Part shown: positions 24,603-35,704 of the stretch, in pieces | Layout: every line of letters begins with the position of its first letter | Numbering within the stretch: the stretch's first letter is position 1 | DNA from: Blastocladiella emersonii ATCC 22665 | Lineage: Eukaryota > Blastocladiomycota > Blastocladiomycetes > Blastocladiales > Blastocladiaceae | Assembly (NCBI GenBank): GCA_025594325.1 | Contig: JANHCV010000010.1 | Span: 558,001 to 622,000, forward strand | Length of the DNA stretch: 64,000 bases | Direction of reading: 5' to 3' | Notes under the pieces: model-generated | The model's database searches: none | Seen by the model: only the letters and a program-made list of their open reading frames with translations | Told to the model about the DNA's origin: nothing | Translations under genes and position numbers: made by a program

Positions 24603-26410
24603 ATGGACACTTTATGCAACGGACTCGGGCGGTGCCACGTCCCGGCGATCTTTGAGCGGATTCTCATTTATGCCATCCAGGAAACCCCTGCCGACGACGT
24701 GAATGCCATGCTGCAGTACTTGTATGTGATGCGATGCGATGCGAGCTTGTTCCCAAGGTCCGGCGGGCCATTTTGATGCGCACGCAAAGATTCTCGCCCT
24801 CCGAAGCAACTCGTCGCGGAAACGCTTCCGTCCTCGAGCTCCACGCCACGCTTGGGTTGCCGCTTCAGGTGGAACCCCCGCACGATGCGCTCCTGAAAGC
24901 ATCACAGGGGCGCCATCTTTCTACACTCGAATTCTGGCGTTGATTCCGGCGTATTCGGGTCAGGAATGTATCAGCTTCAGGAAGCCTTGCTGGTGCACAA
25001 GGGCAGCACGACGGCCCACGCCATTCTTGCCACAAGTGCATTAAACGTACGTGCCAGTTCATGGACGAATTTTAACCGGCTCTAACGCTGCCTACGCGTA
25101 AATTCGAGACAAGAATGAGCCCGAGCTTGACGCTTGCATCCGCGCTTCATTCGACGGCATCGCCAGCGGAGAAACGTCTCAACTCTTCTGGCATGGGCGA
25201 CAGCTCTCACTCACCGGAGTTCAGCAGCTTAACAGCGCGATGTCGAGCCCAACGCAAGCCCTTCGCGCCATCGAGTTGGACGGATGCACGCTGGACTTGA
25301 ACTGACTACGTGCCATTCGATTCCCCGCCACAATTTTGAGTATCACGCTGGGCGAGGTTTGGGTTCCCGCCACTGGCGCGTTGCCCGATCCCGTCATGTG
25401 GAATCCAGCACTTGAATCGCTCTCAGTTCATCGCACCGACATGACGCTGCGCGCAACTTTTTGCTTGCTTTCTCAGCTCCCCGCCCGTCTCAAGGCGCTC
25501 AGTCTCTCGGAGTGCGACATGGAGGATTAAGCTGCCCTGGCGGTCGCTCAACTACTTCCCAAGAAGCTGAAGCGGCTCGACCTCAGCCTCAATCGCTTGA
25601 CAAGTAATGGAATCACTGCGCTTGGTCCTCTCCTCCCGCCATATTTGTTGGCCCTTGGCCTCCGCGACAACACCTCGTTCAGCGATCTTGGGTCATTGGA
25701 GGATCCGTGGGTGTTCCCTGCAACCTTGACCAAGCTTCAGTCATCTGACCTCACGCTCAGCGTAGACGGTGCTTGCATCGTTGCTGCCTCGCTTCTGCAG
25801 ACTCTTTGCACGCTCGAGCTGTCAAACTTGTACTGCGAACATTGGTAACTCATCTTCTCGTGGCTTCCGCCGTCGCTGCGCTCCCTCGACCTGAGTAATT
25901 CCTTGCTTGATATCAAGGCAGTCGCGGACCCCGCGTCAACACTGCCAACGCACCTCGAGTCTCTCCGCATGGCTGGTTGCGGGCTCACCTTGAAAAAAAA
26001 CTCGCGCTACTCGCTCCTCAGCTCCCACCTTCCCTACGAGTTCTAGACCTCAGCATGCTCGACGGAAGCGTCAACAAAATTCAGTCGCTCGCGCAATACC
26101 TACCGCCAAATCTCGAATCGTTTATCGTACAATCTTCCAATGTCAAGAACAAAAGCCTCAAGCTCCTCATGCCTCATCTGCCGTGTACCTCACCAAGCTA
26201 GACCTGTCCTACAACCGGATCACCATTGATGGTGCGCGCCTCCTGGTCTCCCAAGTACCGCCAGCGCTTGTCACGGTCATTCTCAAGGGCAACATGTTGA
26301 CGAAGCTCGGGCTTGCAGAGATCCGCGACGCCATCAAGTCGCGTCAGGGTTCCGCTGAAGCTGGTTTTCAACGTCTTAAAGGTTTTGGTCGCGATACATA
26401 CGAAACATGA
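24603..26410 (+). pseudogene. F-box-like/LRR gene with multiple stops and frameshifts
   Basis: It begins MDTLCNGLGRCHVPAIFERILIYAIQET, as in the sister genes at 28112 and 30323. A GATGC repeat near 24730 breaks the frame, and the ankyrin-like part (LELHATLGLPLQ...HLSTLEFWR) follows in another frame with a stop at about 24942. The LRR half shows stops near 25303 (TGA), 25528 (TAA) and 25846 (TAA), and frame changes near 25990 and 26190. All segments align in order with the intact genes, so this is an old, full-length pseudogene. Confidence 0.9.
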
Positions 26411-26490
26411 TAAGTTGCGTCATTTTTTGTTCACAAACGCGTCCGTGATCCCACCCTGGCGTCGCAAGCGCTCGATGCTGGATGTCGGGA

Positions 26491-27786
26491 TCAGTCGCGA
26501 TCGGCGAAGGGATCGAGAACGTCGAGCTCCAAAAGCGTCGACGGCCTGAGGCTGGCCAATTCGCCGCGTTCGTTGACCGAGAGAGTCAGACTCCCAAGCT
26601 CGAGCTTGGTAAGCGACGGCGGGAACTGGCAAATCAGGTGTCGGGCGCCAAGAAAGCCTGCCTGGTTGTTGGTGATGTGAAGCTGGACCAGGCGGGTTTG
26701 TGCAATATACGGGGCGAGCGTGGCGAAGCCTTGATCTTTGAGCATATTGCCCGCCACGTCAAGCTCTTCGAGTTGGACAGGCAGGTGAGGGCCGAGCACA
26801 GCCATGCCATTGGGGCCGAGCTCGCAACCATCAAGGCTAAGGACTTTGAGGTTACGCGGAAGGTGCGGGGCGAGCGCGATGAGTTCTCGAGAGCCAAGGG
26901 ATCTGAGGAAAAAGAGTCGCTCGAGCGTCGCTGGCAGATGTCTTGCTAAGCGACAGGTTGCTTCGAGATTGAGAGTGGTCCCCGAAAGGTCAAGCTCGGC
27001 GAGGGACGGCGGAAGACACTCAAAGATTCGACCTGGTTTGGCATGGTCGAACTGAATTCTTTGCAGTATGAGGGTTTCAAGCGATGGCGGAAAGAGCTCG
27101 AGCTGGTCCAGTCCGTTCATTGGCATTCCCTCCTCGACCCAGTTCGCAGACAAAAGGACTCGGCGGAGCGTGGGTATAGTCGACAGGGACAGAGCGCGAA
27201 TGAGAGTGAACGTCAGATCGCAGCCAATCAGGCTGAGTGCACCGACGCACTGACGAGGATGCGAGAGTGCGGCGGCAAGTGCGAGCGCCCCGGCTGTCGT
27301 TATACGGGCCGAGTCAACGTTAACCTGGGAGAGCGTTCCAGTGCAGATATCGTCGACCATCTGTAAGACCACTTGATCCCCCTGGTCGCGAGCAGGAGTA
27401 GTACTGTTCTACGCGCCGGAGAAATGGACTCGGGTCATCTGGTCAACGCTGCGGAGAGCGCGCTTGGCAACGAGTCCCGAGCGGCGCCACCAGTCGAGCA
27501 CGCCGAAGTGCTTGACCTTGTTCAACTCGATCGCCTGCCAGTCCACAACGAGCAGCTTTCCCGACCACTTCCAGATGCGCAACACGTTGACGCGGCCGGT
27601 GAGACTCGCCTCGGTCATGGAGATGGATGTGCCGTGCTCGACGATGGCGCGGCGGACCCGCGGCGAGTCCCTGGCGAGCAACACGCGCGCATACCGCGGT
27701 GCGTGGTCGGGGTTGTCGGCCCACACGGCGTGTGCCAGGGTTCGGTCGTAGATAGCCGGGACAGATAAATGCGCCAAGTTATTCAT
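26491..27786 (-). CDS. Minus-strand F-box-like/LRR protein; in-frame TAG or 48-nt intron
   Basis: The start MNNLAHLSVPAIYDRTLAHAVW at 27786 opens a 125-codon part with ankyrin-like units (VNVLRIWKWSGKLL, HFGVLDWWRRSG) ending at TAG 27409-27411. The same frame resumes and codes about 11 LRRs to 26491 (LPPSLAELDLSGTTL, LPRNLKVLSLDGCEL, LPVQLEELDVAGNML). A 48-nt segment, 27382-27429, bounded by GT...AG and divisible by three, would remove the stop. It sits where sister genes have their intron, but it is shorter and has an atypical GTCCAT donor. The gene is thus either functional with a very small intron or newly broken. Other decayed relatives lie at 694 and 19249. Confidence 0.65.
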
Positions 27787-27978
27787 GGTGATTGCATCGG
27801 TTTCGTACGGCTGTGGGGAGGCGAAGCTGAGGAGAGCGCGACGCGTCTCAGAGCCGCCGCGTGTGAATCGTGCCTGACCAAGCACCCGGGCGCCGTGTTC
27901 TGCCCGCCCTGCTGCCCGCACGCTCTCCTCACCCTCGCGCACATCGCACATCGACTTTTAAGGCAAATAGGTCGTTTA

Positions 27979-28001
27979 ACGCGTCGAGTTATAATGTGAC
28001 C
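27979..28001. promoter_or_regulatory. Shared upstream element of the LRR cluster (copy 3)
   Basis: ACGCGTCGAGTTATAATGTG followed by ACC, 133 bp before ATG 28112. It lies between divergent LRR genes (27786 minus, 28112 plus) and may serve both. Confidence 0.5.
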
Positions 28002-28111
28002 AACCGGTGACCTCGCGGATCAGCCGGCCGCGGTGGTCGCCCGAGGCGCCTTGGAGCACGCCTCGTCGTCGGTCCCCTCACCTCCACGAGCTCACACCCT
28101 CCTCTATAGCA

Positions 28112-29911
28112 ATGGAAACTCGATGCAATGCGCTTGGACTGCGCTTCGTGCCCGCAATCTTCGAGCGGATTCTTGTTTATGCTATCCAGCTGACCGACCC
28201 GAAGGACACTGTGGCCTTGACGCAGTACTCGCGCGTGATGCGACACGACCTCATTCCAAAGGTGCAAAAGTCTATCTTGCGTCGCGCGACGAGCTTTTCT
28301 TTGGAAAGGGCGACTTGCGTCAGCAACGTGGCTGTACTTCAGCGGTGGGCTGCCCTTGGGCTACCGCTCGAAATGACCAACGACCCCTACTTCGTCTTCG
28401 AACGGGCGCTCGACCGTGGTCACCTCGCAAGTTTGGAGTTTTGGCGGGACTCTGGCGTCGCGGAATCGGACCTCAAGGGTGTTTGGGAGGACTCGCGTGG
28501 TGATCAGTATCGCGCACTTATCGCGGCCGCCTTTGGCTGCGGGAAGGAACACGTATGTGATTGACCTTATCGCATTCAACCGAGGCACACGTCACTGACC
28601 TTATGCGCGATCTCACTCGTTTGTCAGGACCCTTACGACCCGCCCGAGCTCGACGCGTGCGTTCGCGACGCGTTTGACGACATCGCGGAGGGCCGGCTCC
28701 TCGATCTCGAGTGGCGATCAGAACAAATCTCACTTGACGGAATCCTGCTTCTCAACAACGCAATGGCAAGTCCGAACCAGGTCCTCTGCTCCGCGTACTT
28801 TCACGGATGTACCCTCGACCTCGCGCGCCTTCACGCACTCTGCTTTCCGGTCACCGTGACCAGCATCAAGATCGCCCATCTTTGGCTGGCCGCTAGGACT
28901 AAGGCAGCGGAAGCCACCAAGGACAACTTGCTGGACCCCGTCAACTGGCCCGCTTTGCTCCAATCCCTCGCCATCACGGACTCGACAAATCTTTCAAATC
29001 GCTATGCGACTTGCCTGTTCGCGCGACTTCCCGATTGTCTAAGCTCATTGGACCTTTCGCGTTGCCGCATGGTTGATGAGACTGCGCTGGCGATCGGTCG
29101 GCTTCTCCCTCGCAGTTTGGAGCAACTCAATTTCCGCGAGAACTGCTTGAGCAGCAGCGGCGTCTCCGCGTTGTGCCCCTTGCTTCCGAGATCGCTTCGC
29201 GTCCTTGACCTCTGCCACAACGCCTTTGAGAATCCCGATCGCTCGCAGCCTCCGTGGTCGCTCCCAGCGTCGCTTTTGGATCTTCGTTTGTCCACGCTCA
29301 CGCTCTGGGACAGCACTGCTCACCTTCTCATTGCTGCTCTTCCGCCGAACCTCGAGTCGTTCCATTTGTCCGAGTCGTACTCAAGCGAATGGGGACACAT
29401 TTTCGCGTCGCTTTCGTCCTCGCTCCGGTCCCTCGACCTTTCCCGCACCAAGACCAGGTTCTCCCTTCAAGAGGTATCAGCCCTCGCTGCAGCATTTCCC
29501 GATCACCTCGAAACTCTCAATTTGCAAGAGACCATTATGAACGGAGCGTGTGTTGCTCACCTCATTCCCCGGCTGCCACGCTCTCTTCGCCACCTTGATT
29601 TGAGCGGGGTCAAGCTCTACATGGACGGCGCACGGTGCCTCGCTGAACACATGCCGCCAGTTCTCGAAACGCTCGCCTTGCGCTCCGCATTCATCACGGA
29701 CGGAGGCGTTGGCCTTCTCGCTCCGTGCCTGCCTGATTCTCTTGTTGAGCTTGACCTCTCACAAAACTTGATCACCGACGTTGGAGCTCAATACTTGGCC
29801 TCGCGGCCGCCTCCCGCTATGAGCAAGCTTGACTTGGAAGAGACGCAAGTGACGCATTTAGGGATCGCTGCCCTTCGTGCGGCAATGCCAGCCCTGAGCC
29901 ACAGCGACTGA
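28112..29911 (+). CDS. F-box-like/ankyrin-like/LRR protein, intact
   Basis: Exons 28112-28552 and 28628-29911 flank a 75-nt intron (GTATGT...GTCAG). The product is 574 residues. The start METRCNALGLRFVPAIFERILVYAIQ is shared with the sister gene at 30323. Ankyrin-like units VAVLQRWAALGLPL and HLASLEFWRDSG follow. Exon 2 opens with DPYDPPELDACVRDAFDDIAEG, then about 13 LRRs ending LPDSLVELDLSQNLITDVG. The ATG at 28112 was chosen over an upstream in-frame one at 28007 because of alignment with the sisters. No lesion is visible. Confidence 0.85.
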
Positions 29912-30156
29912 TTTCCGTCAACCACCTGTCCTTGGCCTCCCTCATTTCAGTATTCAGTTTCAATAGAATTCCCAACGTTCACGAGTTGGAGTGCGGAAGT
30001 GGGCGACATTACGCTAAAGAACCGCAAGCAAACGAGCGAACGAGGCTGACCTCATCATGAGCTCTATGGAACTGTGATTGCATGGCGATCGCGACTCCTT
30101 GCTTGCAGGTAAACTTCAGACGTTACATCGACGCACCCGTACAGCGAACTTTTGGG
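29912..30156. other. Intergenic, no gene seen
   Basis: Spacer between two intact LRR genes. No open frame or repeat of note is present. Confidence 0.5.
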
Positions 30157-30180
30157 ACGCGTCGCGTTATCATGTGACCC
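30157..30180. promoter_or_regulatory. Shared upstream element of the LRR cluster (copy 4)
   Basis: ACGCGTCGCGTTATCATGTG followed by ACCC, 166 bp before ATG 30323. It is the closest copy to the one at 22129. Confidence 0.55.
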
Positions 30181-30204
30181 GGGTGTGAGTGGCGCACGTT
30201 CGAG

Positions 30205-30225
30205 CAGGGGGACTAAGTCCCCCTG
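30205..30225. repeat. 21-bp perfect GC-rich palindrome
   Basis: CAGGGGGACT, a central A, then AGTCCCCCTG. A close relative lies at 34816-34838. It resembles a mobile hairpin element. Confidence 0.6.
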
Positions 30226-30322
30226 GTTCGAGCGAGCGCGGCGCGTGGTGCGCCGCTGTCAGCTTGGCTCAGCCATCGCTCTCTTCGTCGCCCCACAACG
30301 CCGCCTCGCTCGTTCGAAAGCC

Positions 30323-32081
30323 ATGGAAACTCTATGCAATGTGCTCGGTGAGCAATTTATGCCCGCGGTCTACGAGCGGATTCTTGTTTATGCTGTTTGG
30401 ATCACCGACATGGACGATACTGCAGCGCTTCTTCAGTACTCGCGCGTGATGCGGCACGAGCTCGTTCCTCAAGTACAGCGAGCCATCTTGCTGCATTCGT
30501 CAAAGCTATCTCTGTTTACGGCGACCTGCGACGGCCGCCTCTCTGTGCTCAAACGGTGGGTCGCACTTGGGCTGCCGCTCCAACTCGAGGACGCCGATCG
30601 CGCGCTTGATGCGGTTGCCGCCAACCGCCACCTCGATACTATGGAATTTTGGCGGGACTCGGGTGCTTTGGATGCGTCAACCTTGTCCGGGTTTGCCTTA
30701 GATAGTCTCAGCACGAGTTTGTCCATGCTCGCGCTCGCCGCAGCTCTTCCCAACAATTTCCGCGTATGTATCGACCGCGTTCCTCTCCAACGCGAATTTT
30801 AAGTAACATGCTCCCTCCGTGCCCGCTTTCTCGTAGAATCCGGCTGAACTGGCTCAACTTGACGGTTGCGTCTACGCTGCATTTAACGACATCTCGGCGG
30901 GCACTCTCACCGAACTTGTTTGGCACGAGAAGCAGATTTCGCTCGCCGGCGTTCAGCGGCTCAACGAAGCCATGGCGAGTCCGAACCAGGCCCTTTGCAC
31001 AATCGACCTGTTCGCGTGCACGCTCGACCTCGCGCGACTGCGCGCTATTCAATTTCCCTGCACGTTGACTCGCCTTCGAATTGGAAATCTCTGGATCAAG
31101 GTCGCGGATGAGGGCCCGTTGCCTGCGCCAGTGGGCTGGCCACCGTCCCTGGAGTCGCTCACTGTCAATGGCACCGCAATTGCTTCAATCCGCACTGCGC
31201 TTTGTTTGTTCGCACAGCTACCCAACGGCCTCAAGTCCTTCGAGGTGTCCATGTGCGACTTGGAAGACGAGATTGCGCTGACCATCGTACGGGTTCTTCC
31301 CCGTGGACTCGAGTCGCTCTCCTTGAGTTACAGCAAAATCAGCGGTTCTGGCGTAGCTCGGATTGTTCCACTGCTCCCGCCCAATCTTCACGTCCTCGAT
31401 ATTGGCGACTGCTCGCTCAACGATCTGGATCCCTCGCAGCATCCGTGGTCGTTTCCCGCGTCCCTCACAAAGCTCCGACTTGCCAACCTCAAGCTCAAGA
31501 AGGACGGCACGAGCTTCCTTGCTGCCTCGCTTCCACCAAATCTGCGCGCCTTGGAGTTGTCGGCTTCGACTACATATGCTTGGGAGGACTTCTTTCAATC
31601 GCTGCCGTCGTCGTTGCGCTCCCTCAACCTGACCAACACGACCCTCGTTGCTGCAGAGGTCGAAGCGCTTGCAGCGGCCCTCTCCGCCGACTTGGAAACA
31701 CTGGTTTTATCGAGTACAACCTCCTACGTGACGCACATGGCGCATGTCGTAAACCGAGTGTCCAACTCGCTCGGCCATCTCGACTTGAGCTGGACGCACT
31801 TGCGAGTGGACGGCGCGCAGTTTCTCGCCGAGTCCATGCCGCCCAATCTTGATTCGCTTGTGATGAAGGGCGCGGACCTGATGGATGCTGATCTCACACA
31901 GTTCGCGCCGCACCTCCCTCGCACGTTGGTCAAGCTGGACCTGGAGCACAACCGGATCACGGACGTGGGCGCGCAATGCTTGGCCGCGAACGTGCCGCGG
32001 CTCTTGAGCGAGGTGAATTTGAGCGGTAACCAGGTGACAGACGCGGGATTTGCTGCGCTGAAGTTGGCCAAGACGACTTGA
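30323..32081 (+). CDS. F-box-like/ankyrin-like/LRR protein, intact
   Basis: Exons 30323-30763 and 30837-32081 flank a 73-nt intron (GTATGT...CGTAG). The product is 561 residues. Start METLCNVLGEQFMPAVYERILVYAVW. Ankyrin-like units LSVLKRWVALGLPL and HLDTMEFWRDSG. Exon 2 starts NPAELAQLDGCVYAAFNDISAG and carries about 13 LRRs to LLSEVNLSGNQVTDAGFAALK. Exon 1 has the same length (441 nt) as in the gene at 28112, and the intron position is identical. These two are the closest pair in the cluster and probably arose by recent tandem duplication. Confidence 0.85.
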
Positions 32082-32274
32082 AATATATTCGTGAGTCTTA
32101 TACAACGTTATTTTGTCTCTCCTACTTGGCCATGGCCCGCGCGGACATGCTGACAGCGGCCGTGGCCACGGTCATGACGCGGTGGTTGAGGCCACTCTCC
32201 TGGCATTGTTACATGATGATGGCCGCGGCTATCTTCAGATGTTCCGGGACTAACAGATAGTCTTTGTGTATTTG

Positions 32275-34655
32275 CTACGCAGCCTCAATCCCAAACACAT
32301 CAAGTACCTTGGTCTGCGCCTCGCGCAACTCCTTGGCCTTGACCATGTTTGCGAGACTCTCCCCAAACGCCTTGGACGGTGGGGACACGCGCATCAGGCG
32401 GCACGCGTGGTCGTACTGGCCATTGAGGATGGCGCGGCGGATCATGTCCTCGGCCGACGTTTGAGACAAGGCCGCAGCGAGATCAGACGGATGGCGGACC
32501 TGCTTGCACAGCAGCTTGAGGACCCAGGGAATGTCAAACCCGCGCACATCCTTGACAATCTGGGTCATAAACTCGACGTCGTACCCGACAAGCTTGATGA
32601 AAAGACACGCGTCAAAATGCCCCGCGGTGTGGTGCGGATCGGACGCAGCTGCGACTTGCGCAAAGTCAGCGCTGGCGAGAAAGTCCACGTTGTAGTGCTC
32701 ACAGAGCGCGCTGCGGAGCGAGGTGGTGGTCTGAAGATTGTACGGCCCGAAGCCGTAAGGATACCGCTCCATGAGCTGGTCGAGGACGTCAAGGAGGACT
32801 GACGCCCGCTGGCCATTGTCCGCTTTCACCTCGCCGTTGGCGCTGATCTGAGCGTCTTCGGTAGCACGAGAAGGAGTGAGAAGCTCAAGAATGTGCTTGA
32901 CAAGCTGGATAATGAGCATGGTTTGGAGACCCGAGAGGTCGAAATGCTTGAAAAGCATGCTGAGCGAAATTGCCGGGTCAGGGTCGGCGGTCCGCGCGCA
33001 AACTTCGGTCAGGAACGGCGCCGAGCGCTCGCAGTTTGAATCGAACAAGGCAAGCGATTTAATCACGCGCTTAAGGACGTGGCACGGGTCCAGTCCCGGT
33101 ATGGCGGGCGAGAGGAAAAGCGGAGCGAGGTCCGGCTCGTTCGCGTAGTAGGTGAGGTGCGGCTCAACGACCTGCGCGGGCTCAAAGCCAAGGACGCCGC
33201 ACGCGTTGATGAGAGCGAGGAACTTGGCGCGGGACAAGGGCGGCCACGAACTGTACTCGGACGAGCAAGCTATAAAATGAAGATTCGTGAGTGAGATAAA
33301 TCGCTGCGTGTTGAAGTAAAATCCTGAGCGTACCGTTGCTGAGCACCTCGAGGAGATCGCTGCGCTCGACATAGGTCTCCAGGTAGCCAAGCACGGGCTC
33401 GAGCACCTTGGGCGTGTCAAGCGCGCTCGCAAGGATCCGCGTCCACGAGTCGTTGTTGATCAGGCCGAGCTCGGCGAAGCGCGGGATCTGGTCGTGGTGA
33501 CCCTCGTCAAGGAACGGAGCAAGACCCGCGCCAACGTCAAAACGCGTCTCGGCATCCATTTCGTCAAGCAGAGGCAGATCGTAGCGCTCGAAAAGCACCT
33601 TGAAAAGCGCGTAGTCCGCGTGATCCCACGCGTAGTACGACATGGACGCGTGCCGCTCGCGGCCGCGCACCCAGCCTTCACCCACTAACCAGTCGAGGAT
33701 CGGCGGCACGATTTCGGCGGCGCGGTAGCGCTGATACAGCGTGCACAGGAACACGTTGGAAGTTTCTTCGCGTGAGAACCACGCAAAAAGCTCGGTGCGG
33801 TCTACGCCATAATCGCCGTCAAGCAGGCGCTCGATGGCGGCGCGGTTCCACACGGTCATGGCGGCGAGTGCGAGTGCCATCGGGAACGTGACCGGGTACG
33901 AGGTATCAACGGACGGGTCGTCCTCGTCCATGAGCGAGATGTTTTCGCGGGTGATGGAGCGCTCGCTGAGCCAGAAGCGGGACCACGTCGTGATCTTGGC
34001 CCGGTCGGTGCGCAGCGAGGCCGGGAATATTGTGAGCAAGTGGTTGAGGCACACTAACATGGCGTCGAGGCCGCCGACGTGCAGGAAAAAGTGAATCAGC
34101 GACAGGCCCTCGGGTACGGCGCGAAAGGCAAACGAGCCGTGCAGCAGGTCGGTGCCCATGGGGAGGTCCGTAAACGGCGCGATTGCGTCAACGATCGAAT
34201 CGGGAACGAACTGGTTCTTGCGGTAGAAGTAAGCCGCCACCGACGGAGAGAACGGGTGCCCAGTGCGAGCAGCAACGGCGGCGGGATCGTCGCCGCCCCG
34301 AAGCCCGGGCGTGTCGTTGCGCAGCGCGCCGGGGAAGCGCAGCTTGAGGAACCACACGAGCGGCATCTGCAGTTGCCGCGCGAGCTCGTAGCACTGGTCG
34401 AGGTCCTGGCCATAAGTGTAATATTCGTCCTCGCCTCCGTTGGCGGCATCGTAGTCGGCGAGCGTCGTCGCAGCAACCCGGCGGGCGACCCCACGGGCGT
34501 AACGCGTGTGGGCCAGTCGCGGCGTCGCGTGCAGCCGACGACGCTGCCGCCACGGCCGCCCGCGGTAGGGCGAACGCGACAACGTGCTCAAACAGGTCGA
34601 ACGGCAGCTCGAGCGCCTGATTCATAAGGTGCTGGTCATCTTGCATGAGCTTCAT
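32275..34655 (-). CDS. Conserved-looking helical protein with F-box-like start
   Basis: The N-terminus LELPFDLFEHVVAFALPRAAV is F-box-like. A long alpha-helical region follows with ankyrin-like features (GLDAMLVCLNHLL, NRAAIERLLDGDYGVD, DYALFKVLFERYDLPLL). An intron at 33270-33333 (GTACGC...TATAG) joins LLEVLSNA to CSSEYSSWPP. Near 34517 the frame changes by one base between SSAARDAA and LAHTRYARG. No good intron explains this, so there may be a real frameshift or a sequence error. The gene ends VFGIEAA at 32275. It is convergent with the last LRR gene. The overall plan resembles ankyrin-rich proteins expanded in zoosporic fungi. Function is unknown. Confidence 0.65.
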
Positions 34656-34815
34656 TTTGGATTCAAGTCAACATCATGGGGACAAGGAGAGCGTGGACCG
34701 AGGAGCCCTGTCGCGCCAACTTGACCACGGCGCGTACACCAGTGCGTACACCCGTTCGAGGCAACCTGCAGCAACTCACTCAACGACCTGACCATTGTCA
34801 AAACCGACTCATTCG

Positions 34816-34838
34816 GCAGGGGGACTTAGCCCCCCTGC
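34816..34838. repeat. 23-bp near-palindrome, relative of 30205 hairpin
   Basis: GCAGGGGGACTTAGCCCCCCTGC, one mismatch between the arms. It shares arm sequence with 30205-30225. Confidence 0.55.
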
Positions 34839-34922
34839 ATTCGGGGACTAGAACGATTACGCAGGGCAAGATGGTTCGATTACATGATGACAAAACTGTT
34901 CGAGCCTGGAGAACGGGGCGGC

Positions 34923-35435
34923 TCAGTGGCGGCGGCTGTGACAACGACGCGAGTCCTCCTCTTCTTCCTCCTCCTCGTCGTCCTCGTACTCGTCCGCGTC
35001 CTCCTCCTCGTCCTCGTCGCCGTCCTCGTACTCCTCGTCCTCGCAGTCGGACCACTCGTCCTCCTCCTCCTCAGCCTCCTCATCCTCCTCGGCCTCCTCC
35101 TCGTCGCCCTCCTCGCGGCCCTCCTCGGCGTCGATGGCGGCCTGGATGCCCTCGGCGAACTGCCAGAGGTCGACGAGGACCTGGTCGACCTGCTCGGACG
35201 AGGGGCGGTCGGCGAGGGCCTCCTCCTGCTGCTTCTTGGCCTTCTTGCCCTTCTTGGAGTTGGGGTTGCCGTGGGCGTGGGCAGCCGTCATGAGGGCGGG
35301 CATGATCTCGTCGAGGTTCTCGACCATGGCGAGCAGGATCTCGTCGGGGAAGGCGTCGATGCGGTCCCACAGCTCCTGACGCATCTCCTCGTCAATCTGC
35401 GACTCGTGCGGCTGGTAGTAGGTGGTGCCGGTCAT
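34923..35435 (-). CDS. Acidic-tail protein (170 aa), function unknown
   Basis: ATG 35433-35435 (MTGTTYYQPHESQIDEEM) opens a single exon. Residues 15-60 form likely helices (LWDRIDAFPDEILLAMVENLDEIMPALM). A Lys-rich patch (SKKGKKAKKQQ) and another helix (VDQVLVDLWQFAEGIQAAIDAEE) follow, then more than 50 residues of almost pure Glu/Asp, and a short basic His/Arg end. The acidic tract is encoded by imperfect TCC/TCG repeats on the plus strand. Highly acidic tails occur in histone chaperones, but no such domain is recognised here. It is divergent from the Cce1 gene and shares a promoter region of about 270 bp. Confidence 0.6.
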   Translation of the reverse strand: MTGTTYYQPHESQIDEEMRQELWDRIDAFPDEILLAMVENLDEIMPALMTAAHAHGNPNSKKGKKAKKQQEEALADRPSSEQVDQVLVDLWQFAEGIQAAIDAEEGREEGDEEEAEEDEEAEEEEDEWSDCEDEEYEDGDEDEEEDADEYEDDEEEEEEEDSRRCHSRRH

Positions 35436-35704
35436 TCTTGATGTGCGTGGTGCGTGTGCTACGTTGCAATGAGGTGTGCTTGGTTGCTGCTGGAGCAGGA
35501 GAGGGATAGGCGGGGCCCCCAGGCTTCTTGTAGGCTCGGCCGGCCGGCGAAGAGTGTGGCCGGCGAAGAGTGTGGCGTCGCGCGAGTGCTGCATCGAGCG
35601 CCTCGCCGCGCGCGCCGTCGCCGTGCTGCACCGCAATCCTTCGCGCGAGTCCCCGTTCGAGCGTCCGTCGCCACACAGACTGCATGCATCAGCGCCTCGC
35701 CCCC

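Noticed and set aside
16235-27411. In-frame TAG in several otherwise open genes suggested UAG might be reassigned to an amino acid.
   Set aside because: TAG is the natural terminator of clear host genes (first gene at 410-412, Cce1-type gene at 36772-36774) and of the full-length Harbinger SANT gene, and other broken genes carry TGA and TAA as well. Independent nonsense mutations explain the data better.
35476-35704. Unspliced 432-codon reading of the resolvase gene starting at 35476.
   Set aside because: The upstream part is Arg/Ser-rich noise. Splicing 35748 to 35832 gives a short start and a complete SAP-like domain.
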